Shown piece by piece: positions 25,999-36,878 of a DNA stretch of 64,000 nucleotides. Source of the DNA: Microbacterium sp. SA39 (GTDB taxonomy: Bacteria > Actinomycetota > Actinomycetes > Actinomycetales > Microbacteriaceae). Location of the stretch: positions 310,001-374,000 of the forward strand of contig NZ_JXRU01000039.1 in assembly GCF_000967865.1 (NCBI RefSeq). The letters are read 5' to 3'. Each line of letters begins with the position of its first letter. Position 1 is the stretch's first letter. The position numbers and the translations under genes are program-made. The notes beneath the pieces were generated by a model that saw nothing but the letters and a program-made list of their open reading frames with translations, did no database searches and was not told where the DNA came from.

Positions 25999-27482
25999 GC
26001 CGACACCTCCTTCGACTCGATGACGGTCGTGCTGTAGAGCTTGAGCAGGGCGGTGTTGAGCATGAGCGAGCGGTAGTCGGCGCTCGCGCGGTGGTCCGAC
26101 ATCGGGGTGGCCTCGGCGCGCATCTGCTCTGCGGCCGCGCGGACCGTGGCCACGTTCCACGGCTGTCCGATCAGTGCCGCCTCGGCGGCGTAGGCGCGCA
26201 GCGGGGTGGCGGCGACACCGCCCAGGCCGATGCGGGCGGACGTGACGATGCCGTCCTCGATGTCGAGGGCGAACGCGATGGCGACGCTGGAGATGTCGTC
26301 GAAGCGGCGCTTGGAGATCTTGTGGAAGGCGGTGACCTTCGCGAGCGGACGCGGGATGCGCACCGCGCGGATCAGCTCGCCCGGCTCGCGCACCGACTGG
26401 CGGTAACCGGTGAAGTACTCCGACAGCGCGACCTCGCGCTCGCCGGAGGTCGACACCAGCACGACGCTCGCGCCCAGTGCCAGCAGCGCCGGCGGGGTGT
26501 CGCCGATGGGGGAGCCGGTGCCGAGGTTGCCGCCGAAGGTGCCGCGGTTGCGGATGAGGCGGGAGGCGAACTGCGGGAAGAGCTGGGCCAGCAGCGGCAC
26601 CGCGCCGTCGAGGCGGGTCTCGACCTCGGACAGCGGCAGGGCCGCGCCGATCTCGATGACGTCGTCGGACACGGTGAGGGTGCGGAGCTCTTCGAGCTGC
26701 TCGATCGCGACGACGAAGGGGGCGCGGCTGCCGCGGATGTTCACCTCGACGCCCCAGTCGGTGGATCCTGCGACGACGAGAGCATCCGGTTCGTCCTGCA
26801 GCAGCTGCAGCGCCTCGGTCAGCGTGGCCGGTCGCACGAAGCGGCGACCGTCGACGACGGCATCCGTCGGCACCGGCTCGGGGGCCGGCTCGTGGAGACG
26901 CTGATGGAGGGGATCGTCGCTCTCGGGGCTGCTGAGCGCGTAGGCGGCATCGCGGATCGGCCGGTACCCCGTGCAGCGGCAGAGGTTGCCGCTCAGTGCG
27001 TGCAGGTCGAAGCCGTTGGGGCCGTGCTCGGCGTCGTGCCCGGGGATGCCGTCGTCGTGTCCGGTGCCGCCCTCGTCGGGGGTGGTCTCGGCGGGCGTGC
27101 GCTCGCTGCGGTAGTACTCGCCGGCCATGCTGCAGGCGAAGCCCGGGGTGCAGTACCCGCACTGGGATCCGCCGGCCTCGGCCAGTTTCTCCTGCACCGG
27201 ATGCAGGTTGTCGGGGCTGCCGAGCCCCTCCGAGGTGACGATCTCCTGGCCGTTCAGGGCGTAGACCGGCACGAGGCAGGCGTTCACCGGAGTCCAGGCG
27301 GTGCCGCCATCGGGAGTGGGGGTGGCGAGCAGCATGGCGCATGCGCCGCACTCGCCTTCCGCGCAGCCTTCCTTGCTGCCCGACAGCCCGGTGTCGCGCA
27401 GCCAGTCCAGCGCGGTGGTGTGCGCGGGCGTGCCGGCGAGAGCACGGGTCTTTCCATTGACGTTGACAGCGATGTCATTCAT
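25995..27482 (-). CDS. xdhA: Xanthine dehydrogenase, iron-sulfur/FAD subunit
   Basis: 495 residues, a fusion of the two [2Fe-2S] domains and the FAD domain. First cluster: Cys40, Cys45, Cys48 (CAEGECGAC) and a later Cys; second cluster: CGYCTPGF and NLCRCTGYRP. Between these lies a 25-residue Gly/Asp/His-rich insert not usual in the family. FAD motifs VVAGSTDWGVEVN and GGNLGTGSPIGD follow. It passes electrons from the Mo site to NAD+. First gene of xdhABC, with an IclR-like site about 107 bases upstream. Confidence 0.94.
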
Positions 27483-27588
27483 GGGAGATCTCCTCAGTCC
27501 CGCCGGTGCTCTGAGGAGCGGATGCCGGGACTGGTCCTATCGTGCGAGTCTATGCATCCGGATGGCGACCTTGCACTGTGCCGGTTGG

Positions 27589-27605
27589 TTCCATCAAGCG
27601 GAAAC
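27589..27605. promoter_or_regulatory. Probable IclR operator before xdhA
   Basis: TTCC-ATCAAGC-GGAAAC, an inverted repeat with TTCC/GGAA arms. It matches the site before the hydroxypyruvate isomerase gene and lies upstream of xdhA on the leader side. Confidence 0.55.
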
Positions 27606-27666
27606 ATAATTCTGACCCTTGGAAAGGGTATGCCGGACCGTGGCTCGCGGTCAAGTGGAGCGCGCC

Positions 27667-27749
27667 GAGTTCTGCGGCCATTCCGAACTTCTGCGGCCCG
27701 ATCTCACGACTGAGGCCGCAGAAGTTTCGCATGGCCGCAGAAGTTGCCG
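27667..27749. repeat. Nested inverted repeats of GGCCGCAGAAGTT
   Basis: The block TTCTGCGGCC occurs twice in one orientation (near 27670 and 27690) and GGCCGCAGAAGTT twice in the other (near 27713 and 27733). Several alternative long hairpins are possible. It lies between the end of the IclR gene and the xdh promoter and may be its terminator, or a small repeat element. Confidence 0.65.
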
Positions 27750-27757
27750 GCCCGGGA

Positions 27758-28513
27758 TCAGGTGGCGTTCGCGACGGCCGAGATCTCGCCGACGATCTCG
27801 GCCAGCACCGGTATCGCGCGCTCGACGAACCCGTCGTCCACGCGAGCGATCGGCAGTGACACCGAGACGGCGGTCGGCACGGGCATGCCGGGCACGGCCA
27901 TCGCGTAGCAGCGCACGCCGATCTCCTGCTCTCCGTCGTCGATCGCGTAGCCGCGCTCGCGCGTGAGGGCGAGGTCGGCGAGCAGCGCGTCGAGGGAGTC
28001 GAGTGAGCGTTCGGTCGCCGCGGGCGTGCCGGTGCGGGCGATGATGTCGCGCACGGCGTCGTCGCTGAGCTGCGCGAGGATCGCCTTCCCGACGCCGGTG
28101 GCGTGCAGGTAGGAGCGACGGCCGACCTCGGTGAACATCCGCATGGCGTGCGGCGATGGTGCCTGCGACACGTAGATGACGCGGTCACCGTCGATCGTGG
28201 CGAGGTTCGCCGTCTCGCCGAGGCGCGAGACGAGGTCCTTCAACTGCGGCATCGCGATCTGGCCGAACTTGCGGTTGGCCACCTCGCCGAGGCGCACGAG
28301 CCGCGGGCCCAGTGCATAGCGGCGGTTCGCAAGCTGGCGGGCGTACCCCAGTGAGACGAGAGTGCGGAGCAGGCGGTGGATCGTCGGAAGCGGGAGATCG
28401 GCGGATGTCGCCAGCTCGCTCAGCGTCACATCGCCGCCGGCATCGGCGATGAGTTCCAACAGGTCGAAGACTCGGGCGACGGACTTGACGCCGTCGGACG
28501 CTCCTGCAGGCAT
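27758..28513 (-). CDS. IclR family transcriptional regulator
   Basis: 251 residues. N-terminal winged helix-turn-helix (about 8-70, LSELATSADLPLPTIHRLLRTLVSLGY), and C-terminal IclR effector domain with GKAILAQL and the GxxCYAMAVPG pocket motif. In actinobacteria and enterobacteria, relatives such as AllR sense allantoin or glyoxylate and repress ureide genes. It is divergent from malate synthase and surrounded by purine genes. The TTCC-N7-GGA sites at its own promoter and before xdhA, guaD and hyi are the likely targets. Confidence 0.88.
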   Translation of the reverse strand: MPAGASDGVKSVARVFDLLELIADAGGDVTLSELATSADLPLPTIHRLLRTLVSLGYARQLANRRYALGPRLVRLGEVANRKFGQIAMPQLKDLVSRLGETANLATIDGDRVIYVSQAPSPHAMRMFTEVGRRSYLHATGVGKAILAQLSDDAVRDIIARTGTPAATERSLDSLDALLADLALTRERGYAIDDGEQEIGVRCYAMAVPGMPVPTAVSVSLPIARVDDGFVERAIPVLAEIVGEISAVANAT

Positions 28514-28542
28514 TCGAGAACCTCTCGTGCGCGGTGAAGTAT

Positions 28543-28556
28543 CCGCATGGTGGAAA
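28543..28556 (-). promoter_or_regulatory. Probable IclR operator, iclR side
   Basis: Minus strand TTTCCACCATGCGG, followed by AT. It forms an almost perfect 14-base inverted repeat with the site at 28602-28615 and sits 30 bases before the IclR start. Confidence 0.55.
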
Positions 28557-28601
28557 TGATCTGTCGATCAGGCTATCCCATCGCCACTCCGAGCTCTTGA
28601 G

Positions 28602-28615
28602 TTTCCACGATGCGG
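28602..28615 (+). promoter_or_regulatory. Probable IclR operator, aceB side
   Basis: TTTCCACGATGCGG, followed by AGGATATTCTCC. Second half of the paired operator between the divergent iclR and malate synthase genes, 75 bases ahead of the latter. Confidence 0.55.
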
Positions 28616-28689
28616 AGGATATTCTCCACAGAGCGAACAATGCTGACGAAGGAGCGCGTCGTGGCGCTCCATGAAGGAGAAGCGGTCGC

Positions 28690-30311
<1,622 letters not shown>

Positions 30312-30315
<4 letters not shown>

Positions 30316-31565
30316 GCGGCGTCTTCACCGACGCGGACCGGTCGCGGATCGCCGGCCGTCTCGTCGCGACCGACGAGCTGCTGCGCTCGGCCTACCCGGG
30401 CGACGACGGCACGCGGCAGCCCGTGCACACGGTCTACGTCCCCGCCGACCGCTTCACGCCTGACCTCGCCGCGCAGTGGGGCGCCCAGGCGCTCGCCGCG
30501 GTGGCGGATGCCGGCGGCATGGAGTCGCTCGCCGCGAAGGTCGGGATCGACCCCGCTCTGGTCTCCCTCGTCTCCGAGCGCGTCGAGTCGAAGCTCCTCG
30601 CCGAGCCGATCGAAGATCTGCGCCTCGACTTCGAGGACGGCTACGGCGATCGCGGCGACAGCGAGGATGCGGATGCCGTGCACGCTGCGGAGCAGGTCTC
30701 GGCCGCGGTCGCCGCCGGCGCGGCGCCGCCGTTCATCGGCATCCGCTTCAAATGCTTCGAAAGTGCGACCCGCGAGCGCGCACTGCGCACGCTCGACCTG
30801 TTCGTCGGCGCCCTGATCGATGCGGGTGGCCTGCCCGACGGGCTCGTGCTGACGCTCCCGAAGGTGTCGACCGTCGCGCAGGTCGAGGCGATGGCGGATG
30901 CCGCCGCGACCCTCGAACGCGCGCACGGCCTCGCCGAAGGGCGCATCCGCTTCGAGGTGCAGGTCGAGACGCCGCAGCTCGTGCTCGGGGCCGACGGGCG
31001 CTCGCCGCTGGCTCAGCTGCCGCTCGCGGCACCCGGTCGCATCTCGGGTCTGCACTACGGCACCTACGACTACAGCGCCTCGCTCGGCATCGCCGCGGGG
31101 CAGCAGTCGATGGAGCATCCGGTCGCCGATCTCGCGAAGGAGATCATGCAGCTCGCGGTCGCCGGCACCGGCATCCGCCTGTCCGACGGCTCGACGAACA
31201 TCCTGCCCCTGGGAGATCGCGAGGCCGAGGCCTGGGCGCTGCACGCCCGACTCGTGCGCCGCTCGCTCGAGCGCGGCTACTACCAGGGCTGGGACCTGCA
31301 CGCCCACCAGCTGCCGACGCGGTATCTCGCCACGTACGCGTTCTATCTCGAGGGCTTCCCGGCCGCGGCATCCCGGCTGCGGGCGTACCTCGAGCAGTCG
31401 TCCGGCGCGGTGCTCGACGAGCCGGCGACCGCGCGGGCGCTGGCGTGGTTCGTGCTGCGCGGCGTGCAGTGCGGGGCCATCGGCGACGCCGAGGTCGCGG
31501 CCGACATCGGCGTCGGTGTCGGCGACCTCATCGCTCTCGCTCATCCGCGGCTCGCCTTCGCCTGA
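30312..31565 (+). CDS. DUF6986 / CitE-like aldolase family protein
   Basis: 417 residues. A TIM-barrel relative of HpcH/CitE lyases: DLRLDFEDGYGDRGD (metal-binding acid residues), FIGIRFKCFE, LTLPKVSTVAQVEAM, RFEVQVETPQ and SGLHYGTYDYSASLG follow the order of CitE-like active-site blocks. Its substrate has not been settled to my knowledge. Translation is coupled to malate synthase and it precedes ureidoglycine aminohydrolase. It may therefore handle glyoxylate, malyl-type or ureidoglycolate intermediates. It is a candidate for the missing ureidoglycolate-cleaving step, which is inference only. Confidence 0.75.
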
Positions 31566-31594
31566 CGCACTCACCACTCGACCCCAGGAGAATC

Positions 31595-32431
31595 ATGGGC
31601 TACTACACACCTGCCTATTACACACCGGCCGGCGGACTGCCCGGCCAGAGCGCACTGCTCACCGACCGCGCGATCGTGAAAGAGGCGTACACCGTGATCC
31701 CCAAGGGGGTCATGCGCGACATCGTGACCAGCAATCTGCCCGGGTTCACGAAGACGCGCTCCTGGATCATCGCCCGGCCCATCGCAGGCTTCGCGACGAC
31801 GTTCTCGCAGCTCATCGTCGAGATCCAGCCGGGCGGCGGCGCCGAGCGCCCCGAGCCCGAGGCGGGCGTCGAGGGCGTGATCTTCGTCACCACCGGCGAG
31901 CTCACCGTGACGATCGCGGGGGAGCGCCACGTTCTCGCGGCCGGCGGCTACGCGTTCCTCGCGCCGGGCGAGACCTGGTCGCTTCGGAACGACGGGACGG
32001 ATGCCGCGGGCTTCCACTGGGTGCGCAAGCTCTACGAGCGAGTGGAGGGCATCGCCGTGCCGCAATCGTTCGTCACGAGCGACCAGGAGGTGGTGCCGCG
32101 CGAGATGCCCGACACCGACGGAGCCTGGGCGACCACCCGCTTCGTCGACCCGGACGACCTTGGGCACGACATGCACGTGAACATCGTGACCTTCCAGCCG
32201 GGCGGGTCCATCCCCTTCGCCGAGACGCACGTCATGGAGCACGGACTCTTCGTGCTCGAGGGCAAGGCCGTCTATCGGCTCAACGACGACTGGGTCGAGG
32301 TGGAGGCGGGCGACTTCATGTGGCTGCGCGCGTTCTGCCCGCAGGCCTGCTACGCCGGGGGGCCCGGGCCGTTCCGGTACCTGCTGTACAAGGACGTGAA
32401 CCGGCAGGTGATGCTCGGGCCGGGCATCTGA
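31595..32431 (+). CDS. allE: (S)-ureidoglycine aminohydrolase
   Basis: 278 residues, two cupin domains (about 45-130 and 170-265). The start MGYYTPAYYTPAGGLP and blocks such as GVMRDIVTSNLPGFTKTRSW and the Mn-binding region HVMEHGLFVLEGKAVYRL are typical of YlbA/AllE. It releases ammonia from (S)-ureidoglycine to give (S)-ureidoglycolate. CCAGGAGAATC precedes the ATG. It follows the DUF6986 gene by 29 bases. The enzyme that makes ureidoglycine from allantoate is not in the window. Confidence 0.9.
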   Translation: MGYYTPAYYTPAGGLPGQSALLTDRAIVKEAYTVIPKGVMRDIVTSNLPGFTKTRSWIIARPIAGFATTFSQLIVEIQPGGGAERPEPEAGVEGVIFVTTGELTVTIAGERHVLAAGGYAFLAPGETWSLRNDGTDAAGFHWVRKLYERVEGIAVPQSFVTSDQEVVPREMPDTDGAWATTRFVDPDDLGHDMHVNIVTFQPGGSIPFAETHVMEHGLFVLEGKAVYRLNDDWVEVEAGDFMWLRAFCPQACYAGGPGPFRYLLYKDVNRQVMLGPGI

Positions 32432-32591
32432 GCCCGCCGCAGTCCAACGGTGTCGGAGCAACCTTCGAATTGTGAACAGTTTGTAACAGAATCGGCAATC
32501 GCGTGAATGATCTCATACGTTTCATCCACCAGGGTTTGTTCTCACAGCACGTCGAACCCCGTCCACGATCCGCCACCCGTCTGGAGCTCCC

Positions 32592-34160
32592 TTGTATCTG
32601 CCCCGCCGCACGATCACGGCCGCCGCGCTCTCGGTCGCCCTCATCGCTTCCTTGGCCGCCTGCTCGCCGGCTGCGCCTGCCGACGACGGCAGCACGATCA
32701 CTTTCGCCGTCAGCCACCCCCTGGGCGAGTTGAACCCTCGCGTCATGGCCGGCGACTTCCCCGCCCAGGACCTCATCTTCGAGCCCTTGATCCGCTACGG
32801 ACAGGACGGCGATCTCGTGCCTGCGCTCGCCACGTCGTGGGAGACATCGGAAGACGGTCTGACCACGGTGTTCACCCTCCGCGATGACGTCACCTTCACC
32901 GATGGCGAGGCGTTCAACGCCGAGGCGGCGAAATGGAACTTCGATCAGTGGGTCGGTAAGCCCGAGTACCTGTCGATCGGTTCCAGTCAGCGGATCAGCT
33001 CCGTCGAAGCGACAGGCGAGTTCGAGCTGACGCTCACCCTGTCCGAGCCGTACAGCGCGTTGCTCCAGGAACTCACGCTGGTGCGGCCTGTGCGGTTCGC
33101 GAGTCCCGCGTCCATCGACGCGGCGGGAACGTTCCTCGGACCGATCGGTACCGGCCCCTACGTGATCGACCGGAACGACAATCAGGGTGGCTCGTTCACC
33201 CCGAACGCCGACTACTGGGACGGCACGCCGAAGTACGAAGAGCTGGAGTTCCAGATCATCGACGACTCCGCGAGCCGAGCCCTGGCGCTCCGTTCCGGCG
33301 ATGTCGACGTCATCGGCGGAGACTGGCTCGCTCCGATCTCGCCGATCGAAGCGGACCAGCTGAAGGATGCGAACAATGTCCAACTCGTGACCGGCGACGG
33401 GTTCAACACGCTGTTGCTCGGCTTCAACTTCCTGGACGGCCCCGGCAGCGATCCCGCGGTGCGCGAAGCCGTGTCGGGTGCGCTCGACACCGAGGTCTTC
33501 GCCGACGTCTACTACCGTGGCTACGCGAAAGCCGCCGATGCGCTGTACCCGCCCAACATCGCGAACGCCCCGAGCGCGCCGCAGGGCGTCGCGTTCGACG
33601 CCGAAGCCGCGGGCGCTGTCCTGGACGAGGCCGGATGGAAGCTCAGCGGCGACACCCGTACCAAGGACGGCGAGCCGCTCGAGCTCAACATGGTGGTCAG
33701 CGACTCGGTGTTCCCGGGTGCGCGGCTGCTGTCGCAGCAGGTGCAGGCCTCACTCCAGACCATCGGTGTCACCGTCACGATCGAGACGGTGGACACGACG
33801 ACGTATGCCGATCGGATCAGCCGAGGTGACTACGACCTCGCGTTCTACCAGACGTACGGAGCCCCGTACGACCCGCTGACGACGCTGACCTTCATGTTCC
33901 TCTCCACAGGCGACCGAGTCGATGGGCGGGTCTTCCAGAGCGACGCGGTGGATGCCGGCATCGTCGAAGCCCAGCGGGCCGTGACCGACGGCCAAGCCAC
34001 GGCGGCGTACGATTCGATCTACACGGCGATGGCCGACGAATACGGGTTCGTGCCGCTGGTGTGGCCGAGCCGGATCTGGGCGGCCAGCGACTCTATCGAG
34101 GACTTCACGCTCGCGCCGACCGAGTACGGACTGCCGATCCAGATCCTGCTGGCGGATTGA
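32592..34160 (+). CDS. ABC importer substrate-binding lipoprotein (SBP_bac_5)
   Basis: 522 residues. Signal peptide with lipobox and lipidated Cys24 (SLAAC), then a family-5 binding fold with ATSWETSEDGLTTVFTLRDDVTFTDGE and GTGPYVIDRND. This family binds peptides, nickel, opines or other amides. The start is a TTG preceded by GGAG at five bases. The 160 bases upstream are relatively AT-rich and probably hold the promoter. It is the first gene of a complete dpp/nik-type importer with an RpiR regulator, set among ureide genes. Allantoin, allantoate or a related compound is a plausible but unproven ligand. Confidence 0.85.
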   Translation: MYLPRRTITAAALSVALIASLAACSPAAPADDGSTITFAVSHPLGELNPRVMAGDFPAQDLIFEPLIRYGQDGDLVPALATSWETSEDGLTTVFTLRDDVTFTDGEAFNAEAAKWNFDQWVGKPEYLSIGSSQRISSVEATGEFELTLTLSEPYSALLQELTLVRPVRFASPASIDAAGTFLGPIGTGPYVIDRNDNQGGSFTPNADYWDGTPKYEELEFQIIDDSASRALALRSGDVDVIGGDWLAPISPIEADQLKDANNVQLVTGDGFNTLLLGFNFLDGPGSDPAVREAVSGALDTEVFADVYYRGYAKAADALYPPNIANAPSAPQGVAFDAEAAGAVLDEAGWKLSGDTRTKDGEPLELNMVVSDSVFPGARLLSQQVQASLQTIGVTVTIETVDTTTYADRISRGDYDLAFYQTYGAPYDPLTTLTFMFLSTGDRVDGRVFQSDAVDAGIVEAQRAVTDGQATAAYDSIYTAMADEYGFVPLVWPSRIWAASDSIEDFTLAPTEYGLPIQILLAD

Positions 34161-35101
34161 TCCGCGTGTTCCGCCGTATTCTCGGGGCGCTCGGCGTCCT
34201 GGTCATCGCATCGTTCCTGAGCTTCAGCCTCATCAGCCTCGCGCCGGGCGACCTCGCTCAGTCTGTCGCCAAGCAACGGACCGGTTCTGTCGGCAGCCCG
34301 GAACTCGTCGAGCAGATCCGTGAGGAGTACGGACTCAACGATCCGTTCTTCGAGCAGTACTGGCGATGGGTGTCGGGCGCGGTCCGAGGCGACCTCGGAC
34401 GCTCGATCGAGACGAACGTGCCCATCGCCCAGGACGTCGGCGAGCGAGCGCTGACGACCCTCACCTTGACCGGAGGCGCCCTCGGGTTCGGAATCATCCT
34501 CGGCGTGTCGCTCGCCCTCATCGCTGCGATGCGCCCGGGCGGAGCCATCGACCGGATCCTTCGGTTCGTCGGCCTGTTCGCCGTCTCGATCCCGGCGTTC
34601 GCGTTGGCGCTGATCCTGATCCTGTACTTCTCACTCCAACTGGGGGTGTTGCCGGTGTCCGGGACCGACGACGGGTTCAAGTCATGGGTTCTTCCGTGCC
34701 TGGTACTCGGTCTGGCGCCAGCCGGAGCGATCTCCCGAGTCCTGCGCACCGCCCTCGGAGACGAGATGCGGCAGGCCTATGTGACCACCGCATTCAGTCG
34801 TGGTTACAGCCTCCCGCGGGTCGTCCTCCGCGAGGCGCTTCCGGCCACGCTCACCGGCCTGCTCGCCGTGATCGGCGTGCAGTTCGGTCTGGTCTTCATC
34901 AACACGGTCGTCATCGAGGCGATCTTCGGCCTGACCGGCCTCGGGCAGTACTTCGCGCACGCCGCCCAGTTCCGTGACGTGCCGGTGGTCCAGTCCTCAC
35001 TCTTCCTCTTCGCTCTCGTCTTCGTGGTGCAGAGCCTCATCGTCGACGGTCTTCAGGCGCTGGTCGACCCCCGCGTCCGCCGAGAAAGCAGCACCGTATG
35101 A
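34157..35101 (+). CDS. ABC importer permease (DppB/NikB type)
   Basis: 314 residues, six membrane helices. The N-terminal LISLAPGD, the GLNDPFFEQYWRWVSG segment and the cytoplasmic EAA loop region (REALPATLTGLLAVIG) are standard for DppB-like subunits. A TTG at 34157 overlaps the binding-protein stop as TTGA; a GTG three codons later is an alternative. Pairs with the next permease. Confidence 0.87.
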   Translation: MIRVFRRILGALGVLVIASFLSFSLISLAPGDLAQSVAKQRTGSVGSPELVEQIREEYGLNDPFFEQYWRWVSGAVRGDLGRSIETNVPIAQDVGERALTTLTLTGGALGFGIILGVSLALIAAMRPGGAIDRILRFVGLFAVSIPAFALALILILYFSLQLGVLPVSGTDDGFKSWVLPCLVLGLAPAGAISRVLRTALGDEMRQAYVTTAFSRGYSLPRVVLREALPATLTGLLAVIGVQFGLVFINTVVIEAIFGLTGLGQYFAHAAQFRDVPVVQSSLFLFALVFVVQSLIVDGLQALVDPRVRRESSTV

Positions 35102-36021
35102 ACGCCCTCCGCCGCTTCCGTCTCACCTTCCCGGTCGGTGTCGCGATCGTCCTCGTGGCCGTGGCGCTCTTCGCGGGGCTGCTGGCCCCGTACGACCCGC
35201 TGGCGGTGAACCCGCTCCGTGCCCTCGAAGGGCCGAGCGCCGAGTACCTGCTCGGCACCGACGCACTGGGTCGGGATCAGCTGAGCAGACTCCTCGTCGC
35301 AGCCCAGACCACGATCCTCGCTGTGGGCTCCGTCGTGCTCATCGGTGCGATCTTCGGAATGACGGTGGGTGTGATCGCCGGGTACTTCGGCGGCGTCGTC
35401 GACGAGATCCTGATGCGCATCGTGGACGCGTTCCTGTGGATTCCGACCCTCCTCGCCAGCCTCACCCTCCTCGGAACGCTCGGTCCCGGGTACGGCAATC
35501 TGCTGCTCGCGATGGCGATCGCGACCTGGGCGCCCTACGCGCGATTGAGTCGAGGTCAGATCATCGTCGCCCGACGCCAGGGGTACATCGAAGCGCTCCG
35601 GGTCATGGGGGCGTCGCCGGCGAGGATCATCATCCGCCATCTGATCCCGGCTGCCCGCGGCCCGGTGGTGGTCTTCGCCAGCACCGATGCAGGTGCCTTG
35701 ACCCTCGTGCTCGCCACGCTCAGCTTCCTCGGTCTCGGTGTCCAGCCGCCGACACCGGAGTGGGGGCAGATGATGACGGAGGCGCGTCCCTACCTCGAGT
35801 CGCTGCCCCTGCTCGGAATCATGCCGACCGTCTGCATCACGGTGCTCGTCGTCGTGCTCAACCTGGCGGGCGAGTCCATCGCCAACAACCAGGGTGCCGG
35901 GGCATCGACCCCCTCAGCGTGGCGTGTCCGTCTCCTCGGGTGGCGTGTCCCGCGGGAGGCACCGGTCGACACCGACCCGACTGCTACCCCCCGCGCCACC
36001 GAACGGATCGGAACCCGATGA
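35098..36021 (+). CDS. ABC importer permease (DppC/NikC type)
   Basis: 307 residues. APYDPLA, YLLGTDALGRDQLSRLL and the EAA-loop region EALRVMGASPARIIIRHL are the DppC/OppC hallmarks; the C terminus is a Pro/Ala-rich cytoplasmic tail. ATG overlaps the previous stop. Second transmembrane half of the importer. Confidence 0.88.
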   Translation: MNALRRFRLTFPVGVAIVLVAVALFAGLLAPYDPLAVNPLRALEGPSAEYLLGTDALGRDQLSRLLVAAQTTILAVGSVVLIGAIFGMTVGVIAGYFGGVVDEILMRIVDAFLWIPTLLASLTLLGTLGPGYGNLLLAMAIATWAPYARLSRGQIIVARRQGYIEALRVMGASPARIIIRHLIPAARGPVVVFASTDAGALTLVLATLSFLGLGVQPPTPEWGQMMTEARPYLESLPLLGIMPTVCITVLVVVLNLAGESIANNQGAGASTPSAWRVRLLGWRVPREAPVDTDPTATPRATERIGTR

Positions 36022-36878
36022 CGACTCAAGACGACCAGGCGATCCTCGATGTCCGAGACCTCCGCGTCTCCTTCACGACGGCGGCCGGCGAGGTCGAGGC
36101 CGTTCACGGAATCGACTTCAGCGTTCGTCGTGGCGAGGTGCTCGCGATCGTCGGCGAAAGCGGGTCGGGCAAGACCGTGAGCATGATGTCGATCCTGCAG
36201 CTGCTGCCCCCGGGTACCCGGTATTCGGTCACGGGCTCGGCTCAGTTCGACGGTCTGGAACTGATCGGCGTCGACGTCGCCGCTCTCAACCAGATCCGCG
36301 GACGCAAGGTGGCGGTGGTGTTCCAAGACGCTCTCGGCGCGTTCAACCCGGTGCGCCGGGTCGGGCCTCAGATCGCGGAGATGGCGCACCGCGGTGGCAA
36401 CGTCGAACGCCGCGACGCGAAGCAGCGCGCGATCGAGCTCCTGCAGCTCGTCGGCATGTCCGAGCCGGAGCGACGCTACAGTCAGTTCCCGCACGAGCTG
36501 TCGGGCGGCATGAGGCAACGAGCACTCATCGCCGTGGCGCTCGCCGCCGAACCGGACCTGTTGATCGCCGACGAGCCGACGACGGCACTCGACGTCACGG
36601 TGCAGGCGCAGATCATCGAGCTCTTGGCCGGACTGGTGTCACGACTGCAGATGTCGACGATCGTGATCAGCCACGACCTCGGAGTCGTCGCCGGGATCGC
36701 GGATCGAGTCGCCGTGATGTATCGCGGCGAGATCGTCGAGACCGGCGACGTCGAGGACGTGCTGTTACGGCCTCAGCACCAATACACACGGCGCCTGCTT
36801 TCCGCACTCGAAGGCGAAGTCGACGAGTCTGGACGCTTGGACGAAGAGGCGCACAACGAAGAGGAGACGGTGCGATGA
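36018..36878 (+). CDS. ABC importer ATPase (DppD type)
   Basis: 286 residues. Walker A GESGSGKT (46-53), signature LSGGMRQR, Walker B LLIADEPTTALD and the switch His in SHDLGV. The usual C-terminal Cys-rich oligopeptide domain is replaced by a short acidic tail (EGEVDESGRLDEEAHNEEE). It overlaps its neighbours by ATGA on both sides. Confidence 0.9.
   Translation: MTTQDDQAILDVRDLRVSFTTAAGEVEAVHGIDFSVRRGEVLAIVGESGSGKTVSMMSILQLLPPGTRYSVTGSAQFDGLELIGVDVAALNQIRGRKVAVVFQDALGAFNPVRRVGPQIAEMAHRGGNVERRDAKQRAIELLQLVGMSEPERRYSQFPHELSGGMRQRALIAVALAAEPDLLIADEPTTALDVTVQAQIIELLAGLVSRLQMSTIVISHDLGVVAGIADRVAVMYRGEIVETGDVEDVLLRPQHQYTRRLLSALEGEVDESGRLDEEAHNEEETVR

Noticed and set aside
27667..27749. CRISPR-like array
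   Set aside because: Repeats are short, in both orientations and without regular spacers.
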